From Streptomyces canus (lineage in GTDB: Bacteria > Actinomycetota > Actinomycetes > Streptomycetales > Streptomycetaceae): DNA of 49,302 nt. Made by a program: the position numbers and the translations under genes. Shown here piece after piece: positions 1 through 11,165 of this stretch. Each line of letters starts with the position of its first letter. Positions within the stretch are counted from its first letter, which is position 1. The notes under the pieces were generated by a model that searched no databases, was not told the DNA's origin, and saw only the letters and a list, made by a program, of their open reading frames with translations. Location: assembly GCF_041435015.1 (NCBI RefSeq), contig NZ_CP107992.1, positions 1 through 49,302 on the forward strand, given 5' to 3'.

Positions 1-158
1 ACCGCCTCCGGATCCGGATCGTAGATCCCCAGGCTCTCCCAGCGCTTGGGCAGCCCGCCCACCGCATCCCCGCCCGACGACAGCAGATCCCAGAAGCCCT
101 CCGGCGTGTCGATGCCGCCGGGAAGCCGGCAGGCCATCGACACCACGGCAATCGGCTC
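1..158. repeat. KS N-terminal repeat at the left edge
   Basis: It aligns with 5230-5387 with a single mismatch (114 versus 5343), so the left-edge gene begins its two consecutive KS domains with almost the same DNA. The alignment begins two bases after the point where the right window end stops. Confidence 0.9.
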
Positions 159-3100
159 GTCGCCTGGTGTGCGTCGGGAGCGGCGGGTGGTGGTCGGCTT
201 GGCGCGGCCGGTCAGTGCGAGCTTGTCGAGGAGGAGTCCGGCGATGGCGGTCGGGGTGGGGTAGTCGAAGGCCAGGGTGGCGGGTAGTGACACTCCGGTC
301 TCCGCTGACAGGCGGCGGCGCAGTTCCACTGCCATCAGGGAGTCGATGCCCAGGTCCTTCAGGACCTGGTCCGGGCCGAGAGTGGTGGCATCGGAGATGC
401 CGAGCACGACGGCGGCCTCGGTGCACACCAGACGTGCCAGCTCCTGACGACGCCCGCCCTCCGACAACACGGCGAGACGATCACGGAACGAGGAGGGCTG
501 CACGAGTGGCCCGCCCACCTGCCGCAGCCGGGACCGTACGAGACTCCGGAACCTCGGAGCAAGGGCCGTGCCCTGGTCCGCGGCCCTCTGCAGTGCCGCC
601 AACTCCAGCTTGACCGGCGCGACATGCGCCGAGTGGGTCTGGGCCAGGGCGGCGTCGAGCAGCCGCATTCCGTCCGGGACGGAGAGGGCACCGATGCCCT
701 GGCGGCGGATCCGGGCGAGTTCGGCGTTGCCGAGGTGGGCGGTCATGCCGAGTCCGGCCTGCTGCCACAGGCCCCAGGAGAGGCTGACGGCGTGTTGTCC
801 GTTGGCGCGTCGGTTTTCGGCGAGGGCGTCGAGGAAGGCGTTGGCGGCGGCGTAGGTGCTCTGCCCCGGGGTGCCGAGCACTCCGGCGGCGGAGGAGAAG
901 AGGACGAAGGCGGTGAGGTCGTGGTCGTGGGTGAGTTCGTGGAGGTGGAGGGCGCCGTCGATCTTGGGGGCGAGGACGCGGGTGAGGCGTTCGGTGGTCT
1001 GGGTGGTGATCAGGCCGTCGTCGAGGACGCCGGCGAGGTGGAAGACACCGGTCAGGGGGCGGTCCAGGGATGCGATCAGGGCCTGGGTGTCGTTGCGGTC
1101 GGTGATGTCGCAGGCGCGGATGTCGACGGTTTCGGCGCCCGCGTCCTGGAGGGTGGTGACCAGCTCGTCGCAGCCGGGGGTGTCCAGGCCGCGGCGGGAG
1201 GTGAGTACCAGGTGGCGTACGCCGTACTCCCGTACGAGGTGCTCCGCGACCTGTCGGCCCAGCTCACCGGTACCACCCGTCACCAACACCACACCATCCG
1301 GACCGAACTCCGGACCCGACACCCGCTCACCGGCCACCGCCCGCACCAGACGTACGGCGCAGATCTCACCGTCGCGTACGGCGATCTCGGGCTCGTCCGC
1401 GGTGAGTTCGAGCGCCTCGACGAGCAGGTCCGAGCCCGCATCGAGGTCGATCAGACGCACGGAACGCTCGGGGTGCTCAGCCGCGGCCGTGCGGACGAGA
1501 CCCCACAGCGGGGCGTGGGCGAGATCAGCAGCGGCGGTGCCGACGGCACGGCGGGTCACCCAGACCAGCTCCGTCGCCTCCAGATGATCCTCCCCGAGCA
1601 GATGCTGGAGCGTGAGCAAGGCCTCCTCGGCAGCCCGTACGGGGCCACCCTCGAGGGGGCGCGTGGCGTCGATCAGGATCCGGGACGGCACGGTCTCGCG
1701 GGCCAGGAGTGCGTCGACGTCGGCGAACACGTCGACGCCGAGGGCCGGACCGAGCCCGGAACACGCACCGAGCACGACATCGTCGTGCTCGGCCGCCGGT
1801 CCGTCGCCAGCTGCCGCCGTACGTGCGGTGTTCAGGGGTTGGAACTCGACCTGGTACAGGTGCTCCACCCGCTCGGCGATCCGCAGCTGGGCGGAGCTCG
1901 CCTCACGCAGGCTCAGTTCACGGATCGAGGCCACCGGGCGTGCGGTCGCGTCCACGACATGTATATGCGCGCTGGAAGCCGTCTGGTCGAGTTCGACCTG
2001 GACCCTCAGTTCGGATCCGCCCCTGGCGAGCAGCTCGGCGCCGCTCCACTCGAAGGGTAGTACGACGGCTGCGTCCGGGCCGCGCAGCGCGGCCACTGCG
2101 TGCAGGGCGGCGTCGAGGAGGGCCGGGTGGATGCCGAACTCGTCGGGTGCGATGCCCTCCGGCAGGCGGACGAGGCCGAAGGCGCGGTCGCCCGCGCGCC
2201 ACAGCTCCCGCAGTCCCCGGAAGGACGGACCGTAGGCGAGGCCCTGCGCCTCGAACTTCTCGTAGTAGCCGTCGAGGTCGAGCTGTTCCGCCCCGGGGAC
2301 CGGCCAGTGGGCGAGTGCGTCGAACCCGGTGCCGTCGCCGGAGGGGGCGTCGAGGAGCTCGCCGATCGCGTGTCGGCGCCAGACGCCGTCGAGGGAGTCC
2401 TCCGCTTGGCTGTAGACGGCGACGGACCGGCGGCCGTCGGTGCTCGGGCCGACCACAACCTGGAGCCGCACCGCGTCACGCACGGTCAACGGTTCCATCA
2501 GGGTCAGCTCTCCCACCTCTGCCGCGCCGACTTCGTGGGCGGCGGTGAGGGCGAGTTCGAGGAGTCCGGTGCCGGGGGCGAGGGGGGTGCCGAAGACGGC
2601 GTGGTCGGTGAGCCAGGGCTGTTCGGTGGGGGAGAGGCGTCCGGTGAGCAGGTGTCCTTCGCCGTTGGCGAGGGGGGTGACCGCGCCGAGCCAGGGGTGG
2701 GTGGAGGTGTGCAGGCCGAGGGAGTCGGCGTCACCGTGTCCGCGGCCGGTCTCGGTCCAGAAGTGTTGGTGTTGGAAGGGGTAGGTGGGGAGGTTGGTGG
2801 GGGTGGTGGGGGTGGGGAGGGTGTGGGTCCAGTTGAGGGGGTGGCCGTGGGTGTGGAGGAGGGTGAGGTTGTGGTGGAAGCGGGTCAGGTTGCCGTGGTT
2901 GCGGGCCAGGGTGGCGGTGACCAGGCCGTGGTGGGGGGTGGCGGCGTCGGTGAGGGGGATGGCCAGGACGGGGTGGGCGCTGATTTCGATGAAGGTGGTG
3001 TGGCCGTTGGCCAGGAGGTGGTTGAGGGCTTGGTCGAAGCGGACGGTTTCGCGCAGGTTGCGGCACCAGTAGGTGGCGTCGAGGTGGGTGCCGTCGGTGA

Positions 3101-5480
3101 TGTGTCCGGTGACGGTTGAGTAGAAGGGGATCTGGCCGGGGCGGGGGGTCAGGTTGGTGAGGTTGTCGGCGAGGGTGGGCAGGAGGGGGTCCATCTGGGC
3201 GTTGTGGGAGGCGTAGTCGACGTTGATGGTGCGGGCGTAGATGTCCTGGGTTTGCAGTTGTTGGACGAGTTGGTGGAGGGCGTCGGTCTGGCCGGAGATG
3301 ACGGTGGAGGTGGCGGTGTTGACTGCGGCGATGGACAGGGCGGGGCCGTAGGGGGCGATGTATTGCTCGACCTGGGCCAGGGGTCGTTCGATCAGTGCCA
3401 TGCCGCCTTGGCCGGCGCAGGCCAGGACGGCTTGGGAGCGTTGGGCGGCGATCTGTGCGCCTTGTTGCAGGGTGAGGGCGCCGCTGACGACGGCGGCGAC
3501 GACCTCGCCCTGGGAGTGGCCGATGACGGCGGCGGGTTCGATGCCGCGTGAGCGCCATAGGGCGGACAGGGCGATGCCCATGGCGAAGAGGGCGGGCTGG
3601 ACCACGTCGACCCGGTCGACCGGAGGGTGCGTGCTGTTGGGGCCGGGGTCTGGGCTGGTGAGGACGTCACGCACGGACCAGCCGGTGTGGGGCAGTAGTG
3701 CGGTGTCGCAGGCGTCGATGGCCTGGGCGAAGACGGGGTCCTGGTGGTAGAGGTCGTGGCCCATGGCCTGCCACTGGCTGCCCTGGCCGGGGTAGACGAA
3801 GACGATCTTTCCGGTGGGGCGGGCTGTGCCTGTCACCACGTTCTCGTGGGTCCGGCCCTCGGCCAGCGCCCGCAGGCCGGCGATGGCCTGCTCGGCAGTG
3901 GTGGCCAGTACACCGGCACGGACGTCGAAGTGGGTGCGGGAGTGGGCTGCTGTCAGGGTCGCTTCCCGGAACGAGGTCTCGTTCTGGTTCTCGAGCCAGT
4001 CGGCCCAGCGGGCGGCCTGGGCGCGCAGTGCGGCTTCGCTGCGACCGGAGACAAGAAGGGGGAGTGGGTGGTCGATCGGGGCGGGGGTGGGGGCGGTGGC
4101 CTCTGCGGCGGGTGCTTCTTCGAGGATGAGGTGGGCGTTGGTGCCGCTGAGGCCGAAGGAGGAGATGCCGGCCCGGCGGGTGCGGTCGCCGCGTTTCCAG
4201 TCCTGGTTGTGGTGCAGGAGTTGCAGGTTGCTGGTGTTCCAGTCGATGTGGGGGCTGGGCTGGTCGGCGTGGAGGGTTTTGGGCAGGGTCTCGTGCTGGA
4301 GCGCGAGGACCATCTTGATGACGCCGATCGCACCCGCCGCGGCCTGGGCGTGGCCGATGTTCGACTTCGACGAACCCAGATAGACCGGCCGGTCGGTGTC
4401 GCGGGTGGGGCCGAAGACCTCGGCGAGTGCGCCGGCTTCGATGGGGTCGCCGAGGGTGGTGCCGGTGCCGTGGGCCTCGATGGCGTCGATGTCGGCGGGG
4501 CTCAGGCGTGCCGCGGTCAGGGCGTCTTGGACCACGCGCTGCTGGGAGGGGCCGTTGGGGGCGGTCAGGCCCTGGCTGCGGCCGTCCTGGTTGACGGCCG
4601 AGCCACGGATGACGGCCAGGACGGTGTCACCGTCCCGCTCGGCGTCGGAGAGCCGCTTGAGGACCAGGATCCCCGCACCCTCCGCCCAGCCCACGCCATT
4701 GGCGTCCGCCGAGAAGCTCTTGCAACGGCCGTCGGGGGAGAGCCCCTTGAGGCGGCTGAACTCCACGAACGTCGCGGGCGTCGACATCACGGTGACGCCA
4801 CCGGCCAGGGCGAGGCCGCATTCTCGGGTCCTGAGCGCGGCGACGGCGAGGTGCATCGCGACCAGGGAGGACGAGCAGGCCGTGTCGATGGTGACTGCGG
4901 GGCCCTGGAGACCGAGCGAGTACGACACCCGGCCACTGATCACACTGCTCGCATTGCCCGAGTTCACATAGCCGTCGAGGGCGTCGAGGTCGTGGTTGTG
5001 GAGGTTGTCGTAGTCGGAGCCCATGGTGCCCAGGTAGACGCCGGTGCGGCTCTCGCTCAGGGACTCGGGGCGGATGCCGGCCCGTTCCAGGGCCTCCCAG
5101 GCGGTCTCCAGGACGATCCGCTGCTGCGGATCCATCGACTGGGCCTCACGCGGGGAGATCCCGAAGAACTCCGCGTCGAACCCCTCCACATCGGCCAGGA
5201 AGCCGCCCTCACGGGCGTAACTCTTGCCCACCGCCTCCGGATCCGGATCGTAGATCCCCAGGCTCTCCCAGCGCTTGGGCAGCCCGCCCACCGCATCCCC
5301 GCCCGACGACAGCAGATCCCAGAAGCCCTCCGGCGTGTCGATACCGCCGGGAAGCCGGCAGGCCATCGACACCACGGCAATCGGCTCCGTCCGCTGAGCC
5401 TCCAGGTCGGCCGCTCGCTTCTGGAGCAGACGAATCGCGGGCAGTGCCGCTTCCATCCGGTCAGGGGACGTCATACTCAT
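1..5480 (-). CDS. Modular type I PKS, partial at 3' end: KS-AT-DH-KR-ACP-KS...
   Basis: This is an extension module plus the beginning of a second module; the frame leaves the left edge without a stop. The start ATG at 5480 has an AGAAAGG ribosome site 7 bases upstream, and a second ATG lies at 5474. Approximate residues: N-terminal docking helix 1-32 (MSMTSPDRMEAALPAIRLL...), KS 33-457 with the DTACSSS Cys, AT 555-850 (GHSQG, YASH, so methylmalonyl-CoA is predicted), DH 920-1210 (HAVFGTPLAP and LLDAALH), KR 1210-1615 (GGTGELG, LDD, STYAAAN, B-type), ACP 1675-1750 (LGIDSLMAV), next KS from 1772. The expected product step is a 2-methyl-enoyl unit. It lies 50 bases after the preceding PKS gene, in the same direction, and probably in one operon. 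The short docking end differs from the coiled-coil type on genes B and D. The last codon is cut after two bases and matches the frame that enters at the right edge, so this gene and the right-edge gene may be one. Confidence 0.95.
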   Translation of the reverse strand, partial: MSMTSPDRMEAALPAIRLLQKRAADLEAQRTEPIAVVSMACRLPGGIDTPEGFWDLLSSGGDAVGGLPKRWESLGIYDPDPEAVGKSYAREGGFLADVEGFDAEFFGISPREAQSMDPQQRIVLETAWEALERAGIRPESLSESRTGVYLGTMGSDYDNLHNHDLDALDGYVNSGNASSVISGRVSYSLGLQGPAVTIDTACSSSLVAMHLAVAALRTRECGLALAGGVTVMSTPATFVEFSRLKGLSPDGRCKSFSADANGVGWAEGAGILVLKRLSDAERDGDTVLAVIRGSAVNQDGRSQGLTAPNGPSQQRVVQDALTAARLSPADIDAIEAHGTGTTLGDPIEAGALAEVFGPTRDTDRPVYLGSSKSNIGHAQAAAGAIGVIKMVLALQHETLPKTLHADQPSPHIDWNTSNLQLLHHNQDWKRGDRTRRAGISSFGLSGTNAHLILEEAPAAEATAPTPAPIDHPLPLLVSGRSEAALRAQAARWADWLENQNETSFREATLTAAHSRTHFDVRAGVLATTAEQAIAGLRALAEGRTHENVVTGTARPTGKIVFVYPGQGSQWQAMGHDLYHQDPVFAQAIDACDTALLPHTGWSVRDVLTSPDPGPNSTHPPVDRVDVVQPALFAMGIALSALWRSRGIEPAAVIGHSQGEVVAAVVSGALTLQQGAQIAAQRSQAVLACAGQGGMALIERPLAQVEQYIAPYGPALSIAAVNTATSTVISGQTDALHQLVQQLQTQDIYARTINVDYASHNAQMDPLLPTLADNLTNLTPRPGQIPFYSTVTGHITDGTHLDATYWCRNLRETVRFDQALNHLLANGHTTFIEISAHPVLAIPLTDAATPHHGLVTATLARNHGNLTRFHHNLTLLHTHGHPLNWTHTLPTPTTPTNLPTYPFQHQHFWTETGRGHGDADSLGLHTSTHPWLGAVTPLANGEGHLLTGRLSPTEQPWLTDHAVFGTPLAPGTGLLELALTAAHEVGAAEVGELTLMEPLTVRDAVRLQVVVGPSTDGRRSVAVYSQAEDSLDGVWRRHAIGELLDAPSGDGTGFDALAHWPVPGAEQLDLDGYYEKFEAQGLAYGPSFRGLRELWRAGDRAFGLVRLPEGIAPDEFGIHPALLDAALHAVAALRGPDAAVVLPFEWSGAELLARGGSELRVQVELDQTASSAHIHVVDATARPVASIRELSLREASSAQLRIAERVEHLYQVEFQPLNTARTAAAGDGPAAEHDDVVLGACSGLGPALGVDVFADVDALLARETVPSRILIDATRPLEGGPVRAAEEALLTLQHLLGEDHLEATELVWVTRRAVGTAAADLAHAPLWGLVRTAAAEHPERSVRLIDLDAGSDLLVEALELTADEPEIAVRDGEICAVRLVRAVAGERVSGPEFGPDGVVLVTGGTGELGRQVAEHLVREYGVRHLVLTSRRGLDTPGCDELVTTLQDAGAETVDIRACDITDRNDTQALIASLDRPLTGVFHLAGVLDDGLITTQTTERLTRVLAPKIDGALHLHELTHDHDLTAFVLFSSAAGVLGTPGQSTYAAANAFLDALAENRRANGQHAVSLSWGLWQQAGLGMTAHLGNAELARIRRQGIGALSVPDGMRLLDAALAQTHSAHVAPVKLELAALQRAADQGTALAPRFRSLVRSRLRQVGGPLVQPSSFRDRLAVLSEGGRRQELARLVCTEAAVVLGISDATTLGPDQVLKDLGIDSLMAVELRRRLSAETGVSLPATLAFDYPTPTAIAGLLLDKLALTGRAKPTTTRRSRRTPGDEPIAVVSMACRLPGGIDTPEGFWDLLSSGGDAVGGLPKRWESLGIYDPDPEA
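2751..5387. repeat. KS-AT mosaic repeat, copy 1 (left-edge gene)
   Basis: It corresponds to 46816-49302 (offset 44,065, then 44,074 after a 9-base difference near 2810). Long identical blocks alternate with diverged patches (near 3600-3680, 3950-4110, 4720-4990 and 5154-5163). It covers the KS and methylmalonyl AT. Confidence 0.85.
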
Positions 5481-5487
5481 CGATCAG

Positions 5488-5494
5488 CCTTTCT
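5488..5494 (-). promoter_or_regulatory. Ribosome-binding site of the left-edge PKS gene
   Basis: AGAAAGG lies 7 bases before ATG 5480, which favours that ATG over the one at 5474. The 50-base gap from the previous stop shows no hairpin. Confidence 0.65.
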
Positions 5495-5530
5495 GGGCGG
5501 GACGGGGAACGGTGCGGGTGCGCGTGCCGG

Positions 5531-8500
5531 TCAGAGGGCCTCGTCGCCGACCGACGCGAGCAGGGCGTCGAGCTCCGCGTTGATGTCGTTGACGGACCGT
5601 TCCTCAAGACGGGGTGCCGTGTGCGGGGCGCCGGTCCGGGCCTCGGTGGGCCGCTGCCCGCCCTCTGTGGTCGTGTGGGCGGGCGTGCGCCGGGCGAGGT
5701 CCACCAGGAGTTCGAGCAGCCCGCTGCGGTGAAGGTCGTCCGGGGTGACCTGGTCGAGGACCCAGCCGAGGACGGACGCGGGGTCGTCGGACGGTGCGTC
5801 CTGGCGCGCACTGTCCGCAAACTCCAGCCGAGTGAGGACCAGTCCGGCGACGGCGGCCGGTGTGGGGTAGTCGAAGGCCAGCGTGGACGGCAGGGACACC
5901 GAGGCGGCGGCGGCGACGCGGCGCCGCAGTTCCACGGCCATCAGAGAATCGAGGCCCAGCTCCTTGAGTACCTGGTTCGGTGTCACGGAGGTGGCGTCGT
6001 CGAGTCCCAGCACCACGGCGACCTCGTGCAGCACGACCCCGGTCACCAGTTCGGTCCTGCGGTCCGGGGACAGGGGGAGCAGCCGTTCCCGCAACGTGTC
6101 GGAGTGCTCGGTCGCCTCGGCGGCTCTGCGGAGCCGCGGCCGGATCAGCGAGCGCAGGACCGCGGGTGCCTCGGCGCCTTCGTCGAGCTGCCGGGCTGCC
6201 GCGGCCAAGTCCAGCCGGATGGGTACGTGGGTGGCGTCCGGCAGGCGCATTGCCACGTCGAGGAGGTGCAGTCCGTGCTCGACCGGCATGGGGGCGATGC
6301 CCTGGCGGCGCATGCGTGAGATCTCCGCCTGGCCGAGGTGCGCGGTCATGCCGGTGCCGCCCTGGCTCCACAGGCCCCAGGCGAGGCTGGTCGCGGCCAG
6401 GCCTTCGTGGTGTCGCCGTACGGCGAGCGCGTCGAGGACGGCGTTGGCGGCGGCGTACGTGCTCTGCCCGGCGGTGCCGAGCACACCGGCCGCGGAGGAG
6501 AACAAGACGAAGGCCTTCAGGTCCTGGTTCCGTGTCAGTTCGTCGAGGTGCAGGGCGCCGTGCACCTTCGGTGCGAAGACGCGCGCCAGACGCTCGGGGC
6601 TCTGCGTCGTCACCAGGCCGTCGTCGATGACGCCTGCGAGGTGGACGACGGCGGTGAGCGGGTGCTCGGCGTCCACGGTGGCGAGCAGTGCGGCCACGTC
6701 GTCCTTGACGGCCACGTCGCAGGCGACGGTACGCACGCTCAGTGCGCCCGCCTCGGCCAGCTCGCGAGCCAGGTCCGCGGCGTCCGGTGCGTCCGGGCCG
6801 CGCCGGGAGGCGAGGATCAGCCGGCGTGCGCCGTGGGTGCCGATGAGGTGGCGGGCGACAGCGCGGCCGAGCTCGCCGGTGCCGCCGGTGAGCAGGACGG
6901 TGCCGTCCGGGTCGAGCGGGGAGGCCGCGTCCTCCGGGATGTCCGCGGCGGCGCGGACGAGGCGAGGGGCGAGGAAGTCGGCCCCGCGCACGACGAGTTC
7001 CGGCTCTCCCAGGACCTGAAGGGCGCGGTTGACCGAGCCGTCGGCCGGCCCGTCGAGTTCGATGCCGCGCAGCACCCGGTCCGGGTGCTCGGCGCGGGCG
7101 GCACGGAGCAGACCGCGCAACGCCGCGTGGCCGAGTTCCGGCCTCCCGGAGGGTGAGGCGTCCGGTCCGGGGCCGCTCACCCAGGTCAGTTCGGTGTTCT
7201 CCAGGCGCGGTTCGGTAAGGAGCCCCCGCAGCAAAAGGAGTGCTTCCGCGATCGCCTCGTGGACGGCCGTGTCAGGGCGTCCGGTCGCGCCGGTGGCGTC
7301 GACGATGATGCGCTGCCACGTCGGGGCACCGCCGTCGAGGGCGGCAAGGAGGGCGTCCGCGTCCGGCAGGGTGTCGGCGCCGAGAGTGCGGGCGAGGTCG
7401 CCGGTGCCGCCGAGGACGAGGGTGGTGGGCCGGTCGGCGGACCTCGGCGCCGACTCGGGCAGCTGCTGGAGTTCGAGCCGGTACAGGTCCTCGATCCGGG
7501 TGTGGGTGGCGGCCCTGAGCAGTTCGGCGTTCGCCCGGCGCATTTCGAGGCCGCGTATCCGGGCCACGGGGGCGCCGGCGGGATCGGCGAGGAGGACCGT
7601 CAGGCGGCAGCCGGTCTCCGTGGTCTCGACGTCGACGCGGACGCGCAGTTCGCTGCCGCCGGTGGCGTACAGCTCGACGCCCGACCAGGCGAACGGCAGC
7701 AGCACGCCGGTGGTGTCCCCGTCGCCGTCCGGCACCGCCTTCATCACGTTGAGCGCCGCGTCCAGCAGGGCGGGGTGGATGCCGAAGGCATCGGGCGTCA
7801 CCCCGTCGGGCAGTCGTACGAGGCCGTAGGCCGTGCCGTCGTGGTTCCACAGCTCGGCGGTGCCCCGGAACGCCGGGCCGTAGTCGACCCCCTGTGCCCG
7901 GAAGCGGTCGTAGAAGCCGTCCGTGTCGATGGACCGGGCGCCGGGGACCGGCCAGCGGCGCAGTGCGGCGAAGGGCGTGGCGGTGTTCTCGTCCTGTGCT
8001 GCGGCGAGTTCACCGGTCGCGTGCAGGGTCCAGTTCTCCTGGCCCTCCGGGCGGCTGTGGATCGTCACCGGCCGCCGGTCGTTCCCGTGCCCGGCGGCTG
8101 CGACGAACACCTGGACGTGGACGGGGGTGGCGGGCGGCAGGACGAGCGGGGCCACGAGGGTGAGGTCCTCGATCCCGGCCGCGTCCGACCGGTGTGCGGC
8201 CGCCAGGGCGAGTTCGAGCAGTCCGGTGCCGGGCACGACGACCTGGCCGAACACGCTGTGTCCGGCCAGCCAGGGCTGCTCGGCGAGCGAGAGTCGGCCG
8301 GTGAAGACCTGGCCGGATCCGCCTGCGAGCGCCGTCCGGGCGGCGAGCCACGGATGCGCCGGGTCCTCGAGACCGAGGGCGGCGGCATCCAGGGCGGGGG
8401 CTGTCGGCTCGGGCCAGTGGAGGGTGCGCCGGAAGGGGTAGGTGGGGAGTTCGACGCGCTGGGCGGCGGTGCCGGCGAAGAACCGTTCCCAGTCCACGGT

Positions 8501-11164
8501 GACGCCGTGAGCGTGGGCGCGGGCGATCGCCCCGACCAGCGTCCGGGACTCCGGGCGGTCCTTGCGGAGGACCGGCATCACCGCGGTGGTGGCCTCCAGG
8601 CCCGCTTCCGCAAGGCACTCCGCGATCATCGCGGAGCCGGTGCCGTCGGGGCCGAGTTCGACGAAGCGGGTCACTCCCGCCTCCAGAAGCGTCCGCACCC
8701 CGTCGGCGAAGCGGACGGCCTCGCGTACGTGCCGGACCCAGTACTCCGGCCCGCGCACCTCGTCGGTGACCAGCCGGCCCGTCACATTGCCGACGAGACC
8801 GATGGTCGGCGCACCGTACGTCATCGTCGCCGCCACCGAGGCGAACTCGGCCAGCATCGGATCCATCAGCGGCGAGTGGAAGGCGTGCGAGACGGCGAGC
8901 TTCCGGGTCTTGACGCCCCGGGCGGACAGCTGTGCGCCGATCTCGTCGACCGCGGCGGCGGCGCCGGACACGACCACCGACCCCGGTCCGTTCACGGCGG
9001 CCAGTCCGGCCTCGTGCGCATGGCCCGCGAGCAGCGGTATCACCTCGGACTCGGAGGCCTTGACGGCGAGCATCGCGCCGCTGGCGGGCAGGGCCTGCAT
9101 GAGTCGGCCGCGGGCCGCGACCAGGGCGCAGGCGTCGTCGAGGGACAGCACGCCGGCGACGTGCGCGGCGGCCAGCTCGCCGACGGAGTGTCCGAGGACC
9201 TGGTCCGCGGTGACGCCCCACGACTCGACGAGCCGGAAGAGGGCGACCTCGACCGCGAAGAGAGCCGGCTGGGTGAATTCCGTACGGTCGAGGAGCGCGG
9301 CCTCGGGGGTGCCCGGGGCTGCGAAGACGACGTCCCGCAGCGGGCGGGGGAGGAGCGGGTCGAACCGGTCGCACACTGCGTCGAAGGCGGCTGCGAACAC
9401 GGGGAAGTCCCGGTGGAGCTCCTGGCCCATGCCGACCCGCTGGGTGCCCTGTCCGGAGAAGACCAGGGCCGTTCGGCCGGTCAGTGCCGTACCTGCGGCG
9501 ACCGTGTCCGGCAGAGGCCGGGCCTCGGCGAGCGCGCGTACGCCGGCGAGGAGTTCCTCGCGGTCGGCGCCGGTCACGGCGGCCCGGTGGTCGAAGGCGG
9601 TACGGGTGGTGGCCAGCGACCGTGCCACCTCGGTCACCGTCACCCGGGGGCGGCGGTCCAGGTGGTCGGCGAGGCGAGCGGCCTGCTCGCGGACCGCCGC
9701 CGCGTCGCGGCCGGACAGCAGCCATGGCACCGCGGGGAGGTCCGTGCCGGTCCGGGGCGCTTCGGGGGCATCGGCCTGCTCGGCCTCGGGGCCTTCGAGG
9801 ATGACGTGGGCGTTCGTCCCGCTGATTCCGAACGACGAGACGCCGGCGCGGCGCGCTCCGTCGCCGGCGGGCCATGCCACCGGCTCGGTCAGCAGGCGTA
9901 CGCCGCCCGCGGTCCAGTCGACGTGTGAGTTCGGCTCGTCGGCGTGCAGGGTGCGGGGCAGCTCGCCGTGGCGCAGGGCCTGCACCATCTTGATCACTCC
10001 GGCCACGCCCGCGGCGGCCTGGGTGTGGCCGATGTTCGACTTCACACCGCCCAGCCACAGGGGCCGTTCGGCCGGTCGGGACGTCCCGTACGTGGCGAGC
10101 AGGGCCCGTGCCTCGATCGGGTCGCCGAGCCGGGTGCCGGTGCCGTGCGCCTCGACCGCGTCGACGTCCGCGGGGCCGAGTCCGGCGTCGGCGAGCGCAG
10201 CCCGGATGACGGCCTGCTGGGCGGCGCAGTTGGGGGCGGTGAGGCCGTTGCTCGCGCCGTCCTGGTTGACGGCGGTGCCGCGCACCAGGGCGAGCACCGG
10301 GTGGTTGTTGCGGCGGGCGTCGCTGAGCCGCTCCAGGAGCAGCAGACCGCTGCCCTCGGCGAATCCGGTGCCGTCCGCGTCCTCGGAGAATGCCCGGCAG
10401 CGCCCGTCGGCCGACAGTCCGCGCTGTCGGCTGAACTCGACCAGCAGGTTCGGCGTGGCCATGACGGTAGCCCCGCCCGCGAGCGCCAGGGAGCATTCGC
10501 CCCGGCGCAGCGCCTGCACCGCCAGGTGCAGCGCCACCAGCGAGGAGGAGCAGGCGGTGTCGACGGTCACGGCGGGGCCCTGGAGGCCGAACGCGTAGGC
10601 GATGCGGCCGGACAGGACACTGGCCGCACCCCCGGTCAGCGCGTGCCCCTCGGTGCTGCTGCGGCCGGTGACGAGGGACGCGTAGTCCTGGCCGTTGGTG
10701 CCGACGTAGACGCCGGTCGTGCGGTCCTGCACCGACTCCGGGATGATGCCGGCGCGTTCGAACGCCTCCCACGCGCCCTCCAGCAGCAGCCGCTGCTGGG
10801 GGTCCATCGCCAGCGCCTCGCGGGGCGAGATGCCGAAGAAGGAGGCGTCGAACTCGCCGGCCGACTCGACGAATCCGCCCGCGTTCGCGTAGACCGTGCC
10901 CGGGTTGTCGGGGTCGGGGTCGTAGAGGCGGCCCAGGTCCCAGCCGCGGTCGTCGGGGAAGGGGCCGATGGCCTCCGCGCCGTCCGCCAGCAGCTGCCAG
11001 AAGCCCTCGGGAGTGGTCACGCCGCCGGGCAGCCGGCAACTCATCGCCACGATGGCGATCGGCTCCCGCTCCTTCAGCTCGGCCTGGCGGATCTGCTCGC
11101 GCGCCGCGCTCAGTTCACCGGTGACACGCTTGAGGTAGTCGCGCAGCTTGTCTTCATTCGCCAT
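5531..11164 (-). CDS. Modular type I PKS, single module KS-AT-DH-KR-ACP
   Basis: This 1,877-residue protein carries one extension module. Approximate residues: N-terminal class-1-type docking coiled coil 1-30 ([20 protein letters not shown]), KS 31-455 ([21 protein letters not shown]), AT 560-865 (GHSVG, HAFH, so malonyl-CoA is predicted), DH 930-1230 ([10 protein letters not shown]), KR 1230-1645 (GGTGELG, VIDD, STYAAAN, B-type), ACP 1695-1780 (LGLDSLMAV), and a C-terminal tail ending [19 protein letters not shown]. The second DH motif reads LLDAALN, where DxxxQ or DxxxH is usual, so DH may be weaker, though the catalytic His and Asp are present. The ATG begins one base after the TGA of the preceding gene (TGACATG), which suggests translational coupling. 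The expected step is an unbranched enoyl unit. Its N-terminus fits the C-terminal docking domain of the upstream gene, so it is probably the second extension module. Confidence 0.96.
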   Translation of the reverse strand: MANEDKLRDYLKRVTGELSAAREQIRQAELKEREPIAIVAMSCRLPGGVTTPEGFWQLLADGAEAIGPFPDDRGWDLGRLYDPDPDNPGTVYANAGGFVESAGEFDASFFGISPREALAMDPQQRLLLEGAWEAFERAGIIPESVQDRTTGVYVGTNGQDYASLVTGRSSTEGHALTGGAASVLSGRIAYAFGLQGPAVTVDTACSSSLVALHLAVQALRRGECSLALAGGATVMATPNLLVEFSRQRGLSADGRCRAFSEDADGTGFAEGSGLLLLERLSDARRNNHPVLALVRGTAVNQDGASNGLTAPNCAAQQAVIRAALADAGLGPADVDAVEAHGTGTRLGDPIEARALLATYGTSRPAERPLWLGGVKSNIGHTQAAAGVAGVIKMVQALRHGELPRTLHADEPNSHVDWTAGGVRLLTEPVAWPAGDGARRAGVSSFGISGTNAHVILEGPEAEQADAPEAPRTGTDLPAVPWLLSGRDAAAVREQAARLADHLDRRPRVTVTEVARSLATTRTAFDHRAAVTGADREELLAGVRALAEARPLPDTVAAGTALTGRTALVFSGQGTQRVGMGQELHRDFPVFAAAFDAVCDRFDPLLPRPLRDVVFAAPGTPEAALLDRTEFTQPALFAVEVALFRLVESWGVTADQVLGHSVGELAAAHVAGVLSLDDACALVAARGRLMQALPASGAMLAVKASESEVIPLLAGHAHEAGLAAVNGPGSVVVSGAAAAVDEIGAQLSARGVKTRKLAVSHAFHSPLMDPMLAEFASVAATMTYGAPTIGLVGNVTGRLVTDEVRGPEYWVRHVREAVRFADGVRTLLEAGVTRFVELGPDGTGSAMIAECLAEAGLEATTAVMPVLRKDRPESRTLVGAIARAHAHGVTVDWERFFAGTAAQRVELPTYPFRRTLHWPEPTAPALDAAALGLEDPAHPWLAARTALAGGSGQVFTGRLSLAEQPWLAGHSVFGQVVVPGTGLLELALAAAHRSDAAGIEDLTLVAPLVLPPATPVHVQVFVAAAGHGNDRRPVTIHSRPEGQENWTLHATGELAAAQDENTATPFAALRRWPVPGARSIDTDGFYDRFRAQGVDYGPAFRGTAELWNHDGTAYGLVRLPDGVTPDAFGIHPALLDAALNVMKAVPDGDGDTTGVLLPFAWSGVELYATGGSELRVRVDVETTETGCRLTVLLADPAGAPVARIRGLEMRRANAELLRAATHTRIEDLYRLELQQLPESAPRSADRPTTLVLGGTGDLARTLGADTLPDADALLAALDGGAPTWQRIIVDATGATGRPDTAVHEAIAEALLLLRGLLTEPRLENTELTWVSGPGPDASPSGRPELGHAALRGLLRAARAEHPDRVLRGIELDGPADGSVNRALQVLGEPELVVRGADFLAPRLVRAAADIPEDAASPLDPDGTVLLTGGTGELGRAVARHLIGTHGARRLILASRRGPDAPDAADLARELAEAGALSVRTVACDVAVKDDVAALLATVDAEHPLTAVVHLAGVIDDGLVTTQSPERLARVFAPKVHGALHLDELTRNQDLKAFVLFSSAAGVLGTAGQSTYAAANAVLDALAVRRHHEGLAATSLAWGLWSQGGTGMTAHLGQAEISRMRRQGIAPMPVEHGLHLLDVAMRLPDATHVPIRLDLAAAARQLDEGAEAPAVLRSLIRPRLRRAAEATEHSDTLRERLLPLSPDRRTELVTGVVLHEVAVVLGLDDATSVTPNQVLKELGLDSLMAVELRRRVAAAASVSLPSTLAFDYPTPAAVAGLVLTRLEFADSARQDAPSDDPASVLGWVLDQVTPDDLHRSGLLELLVDLARRTPAHTTTEGGQRPTEARTGAPHTAPRLEERSVNDINAELDALLASVGDEAL

Positions 11165-11165
11165 G

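Noticed and set aside
2770..2960. GGTGGGG-rich stretches as a CRISPR or non-coding tandem repeat.
   Set aside because: They translate in frame as the Thr/Pro/His-rich AT-to-DH linker; there are no regular spacers.
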